This document shows positions 13,124 through 14,595 of a DNA stretch of 14,595 nt, piece by piece (the stretch's first letter is position 1; every line of letters starts with the position of its first letter). A program made the translations under genes and the position numbers. The stretch is from Micromonosporaceae bacterium (GTDB lineage: Bacteria > Actinomycetota > Actinomycetes > Mycobacteriales > Micromonosporaceae). The stretch covers positions 1-14,595 of the forward strand of contig JAFMQQ010000030.1 of NCBI GenBank assembly GCA_017354595.1, read 5' to 3'. The notes under the pieces were generated by a model, which made no database searches, had not been told where the DNA came from, and saw only the letters and a list, made by a program, of their open reading frames with translations.

Positions 13124-13198
13124 GCTCCCCCCGCCGGCCAGCTGGGTGTTCCCCGGGCCGCCGGTCCACCGGCCGGCCGACCACCGTTGGAGGTTCGC

Positions 13199-14518
13199 GT
13201 GACAGACGACCTGCTCCGGGTCCACGGTGGACACCCGTTGCGCGGCGAGATCCGGGTACGCGGCGCCAAGAACCTCGTCTCCAAGGCGATGGTGGCCGCG
13301 CTGCTGGGTGACTCGCCGAGCCAGTTGCACGACGTACCCCGCATCCGCGATGTGGAGGTGGTGCGCGGGCTGCTCGAGCTGCACGGGGTGAAGGTGACCG
13401 AGCAGGCCGACAGTCTGGTCCTCGATCCCTCCAATGTGGACACCGCCAAGGTCGACGAGATCAACGTGCACGCCGGCTCCAGCCGGATTCCGATCCTGTT
13501 CTGTGGCCCGTTGCTGCACCGCCTGGGCCACGCGTTCATCCCCGATCTCGGCGGCTGCCACATCGGCGACCGGCCGATCGACTTCCACCTCGCCGCGCTG
13601 CGCCAGTTCGGCGCGATCGTGGACAAGGCACCGGAGGGGCTGCACCTGACCGCGCCCGGCGGGTTGCACGGCACCAAGTTCGAACTGCCGTACCCGAGCG
13701 TTGGGGCCACCGAGCAGGTGCTGCTCACCGCCGTGCGCGCCGAGGGGGTCACCGAGCTACGCAATGCCGCGGTCGAGCCGGAGATCGTGGATCTGATCTG
13801 CGCGCTGCAGAAGATGGGCGCCATCATCAAGGTGCACACCGACCGGGTGATCGAGATCGAGGGCGTACCGCGGCTGCGCGGGTACAACCACCGCCCGATC
13901 CCGGACCGGCTGGAGGCGGCGAGTTGGGCCTGTGCGGCGCTGGCCACCCACGGGGACATCACGGTGCGCGGCGCCCGGCAGGTCGACATGATGACGTTCC
14001 TCAATGTCTTCACGGCCGTCGGTGGAGCCTTCGAGGTGGACGACGCGCCCGGTGGCGGCGTCCGGTTCTGGCACCCGGGCGAGGAGCTGCGCCCGGTCGC
14101 GATCGAGACTGACGTACACCCCGGGTTCATGACCGACTGGCAGCAGCCGCTGGTGGTCGCGCTGACCCAGGCGCGCGGACTGTCCATTGTGCACGAAACG
14201 GTGTACGAGCGCCGGTTGGGCTACACCGACGCGCTCAACGCGATGGGCGCCACGATTCAGCTGTACCGGGACTGCCTCGGCGGTACCCCGTGCCGGTTCG
14301 GCCGGCGCGACTTCAAGCACTCCGCGGTGATCGCCGGGCCGAGCAAGCTGCACGCCGCGGACCTGGTCATCCCCGACCTGCGCGGCGGCTTCAGCCACCT
14401 GATCGCGGCCCTGGCCGCCGAGGGCAACTCCACCGTCTACGGGGTGAGCCTGATCCACCGGGGGTACGAGGACTTCGAGGCGAAGCTCACCGCCCTCGGC
14501 GCCGCCGTCTCGGCCTGA
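13199..14518 (+). CDS. murA: UDP-N-acetylglucosamine 1-carboxyvinyltransferase
   Basis: MurA (439 residues) transfers enolpyruvate from PEP to UDP-N-acetylglucosamine, the first committed step of peptidoglycan synthesis in the cytoplasm. K24 and N25 in RGAKN bind substrates, C120 in LGGCHIGDRP is the catalytic cysteine (the target of fosfomycin in this family), and D313 in HPGFMTDWQ corresponds to the catalytic aspartate. The presence of cysteine rather than aspartate at position 120 predicts fosfomycin sensitivity at the enzyme level. The sequence closely resembles the main Streptomyces MurA that I recall. GTG 13199 is chosen because GGAGG lies five bases upstream; the frame is open to ATG 13109 but that part is unlike the family. 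Its last codons form the first unit of a tandem repeat that continues beyond the gene. Confidence 0.95.
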   Translation: MTDDLLRVHGGHPLRGEIRVRGAKNLVSKAMVAALLGDSPSQLHDVPRIRDVEVVRGLLELHGVKVTEQADSLVLDPSNVDTAKVDEINVHAGSSRIPILFCGPLLHRLGHAFIPDLGGCHIGDRPIDFHLAALRQFGAIVDKAPEGLHLTAPGGLHGTKFELPYPSVGATEQVLLTAVRAEGVTELRNAAVEPEIVDLICALQKMGAIIKVHTDRVIEIEGVPRLRGYNHRPIPDRLEAASWACAALATHGDITVRGARQVDMMTFLNVFTAVGGAFEVDDAPGGGVRFWHPGEELRPVAIETDVHPGFMTDWQQPLVVALTQARGLSIVHETVYERRLGYTDALNAMGATIQLYRDCLGGTPCRFGRRDFKHSAVIAGPSKLHAADLVIPDLRGGFSHLIAALAAEGNSTVYGVSLIHRGYEDFEAKLTALGAAVSA

Positions 14519-14595
14519 GCGCCGCCGTCCCGGCCGAAGCGCCGCCGTCTCGGCCTGAGCGCCGCCGTCTCGGCCTGAGCGCCGCCGTCCCGGCC
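14501..14595 (+). repeat. 20-base tandem repeat overlapping the murA C-terminus
   Basis: Four full units and a 15-base partial unit run to the window edge. Units 1, 3 and 4 are identical (GCCGCCGTCTCGGCCTGAGC). Unit 2 differs at three positions (T10C, and CTGAGC becomes CGAAGC), and the partial fifth unit shares its T10C change. Unit 1 encodes the last residues AAVSA and the stop of murA. CGGC and GCCG arms around CTGAGC could give a small hairpin at each junction. Confidence 0.95.

Noticed and set aside
13109..13198. Upstream ATG for murA (30 residues longer)
   Set aside because: GGAGG sits just before GTG 13199 and the family begins a few residues before LRVHGG.
14501..14595. CRISPR-like array
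   Set aside because: Units are directly adjacent with no unique spacers and no cas genes nearby; it is a simple tandem repeat.

Overview
The window is GC-rich chromosomal DNA from an actinobacterium. Gene content, gene order and frequent GTG starts fit the order Micromonosporales (Micromonospora-like), but genus is inference. No mobile element, phage gene, CRISPR array, tRNA or rRNA was recognised. Genes lie close together, and no gap exceeds about 260 bases.

Left part (1-5239): a cytochrome oxidase assembly membrane protein of the caa3 CtaG family runs off the left edge on the minus strand. Divergent from it are four plus-strand genes: ctaE (oxidase subunit III), qcrC (diheme cytochrome c), qcrA (Rieske protein) and qcrB (cytochrome b). 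After a small nucleotidyltransferase gene, ctaF (subunit IV) and ctaC (subunit II) lie on the minus strand. Together these encode most of the actinobacterial bc1-aa3 supercomplex, which moves electrons from menaquinol to oxygen. The oxidase subunit I gene (ctaD) is not in the window.

Middle part (7528-10473): a divergent cysteine desulfurase-like gene is followed by a TusA-like sulfur carrier gene (plus strand). Converging on them is an adenosine kinase-like PfkB gene. Upstream of that on the minus strand lies an ErpA-type iron-sulfur carrier gene. Right part (10582-14518): a glycerate kinase (minus), then divergently nadA (quinolinate synthase, a 4Fe-4S enzyme) and murA (first committed step of peptidoglycan synthesis).

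From memory, the order ctaE-qcrC-qcrA-qcrB ... ctaF-ctaC ... adoK ... erpA, glycerate kinase parallels Mycobacterium tuberculosis Rv2193 to Rv2205c. Here the asnB position is taken by the desulfurase/TusA pair, and the region between qcrB and ctaF holds a nucleotidyltransferase. A theme of iron-sulfur supply and use is visible: desulfurase, sulfur carrier, ErpA, NadA and Rieske protein.

This is mostly a conserved housekeeping region, and I see no clear new multi-gene system. The points most worth a second look are non-coding or fine-scale. They are leaderless-type promoters set at fixed spacing before several starts, a 17-base duplication that makes a stop/start chain before the TusA gene, and altered cofactor-site residues in the desulfurase. 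Others are a paired operator-like motif before erpA, an inverted repeat between the glycerate kinase gene and nadA, and a 20-base tandem repeat that begins inside the last codons of murA.
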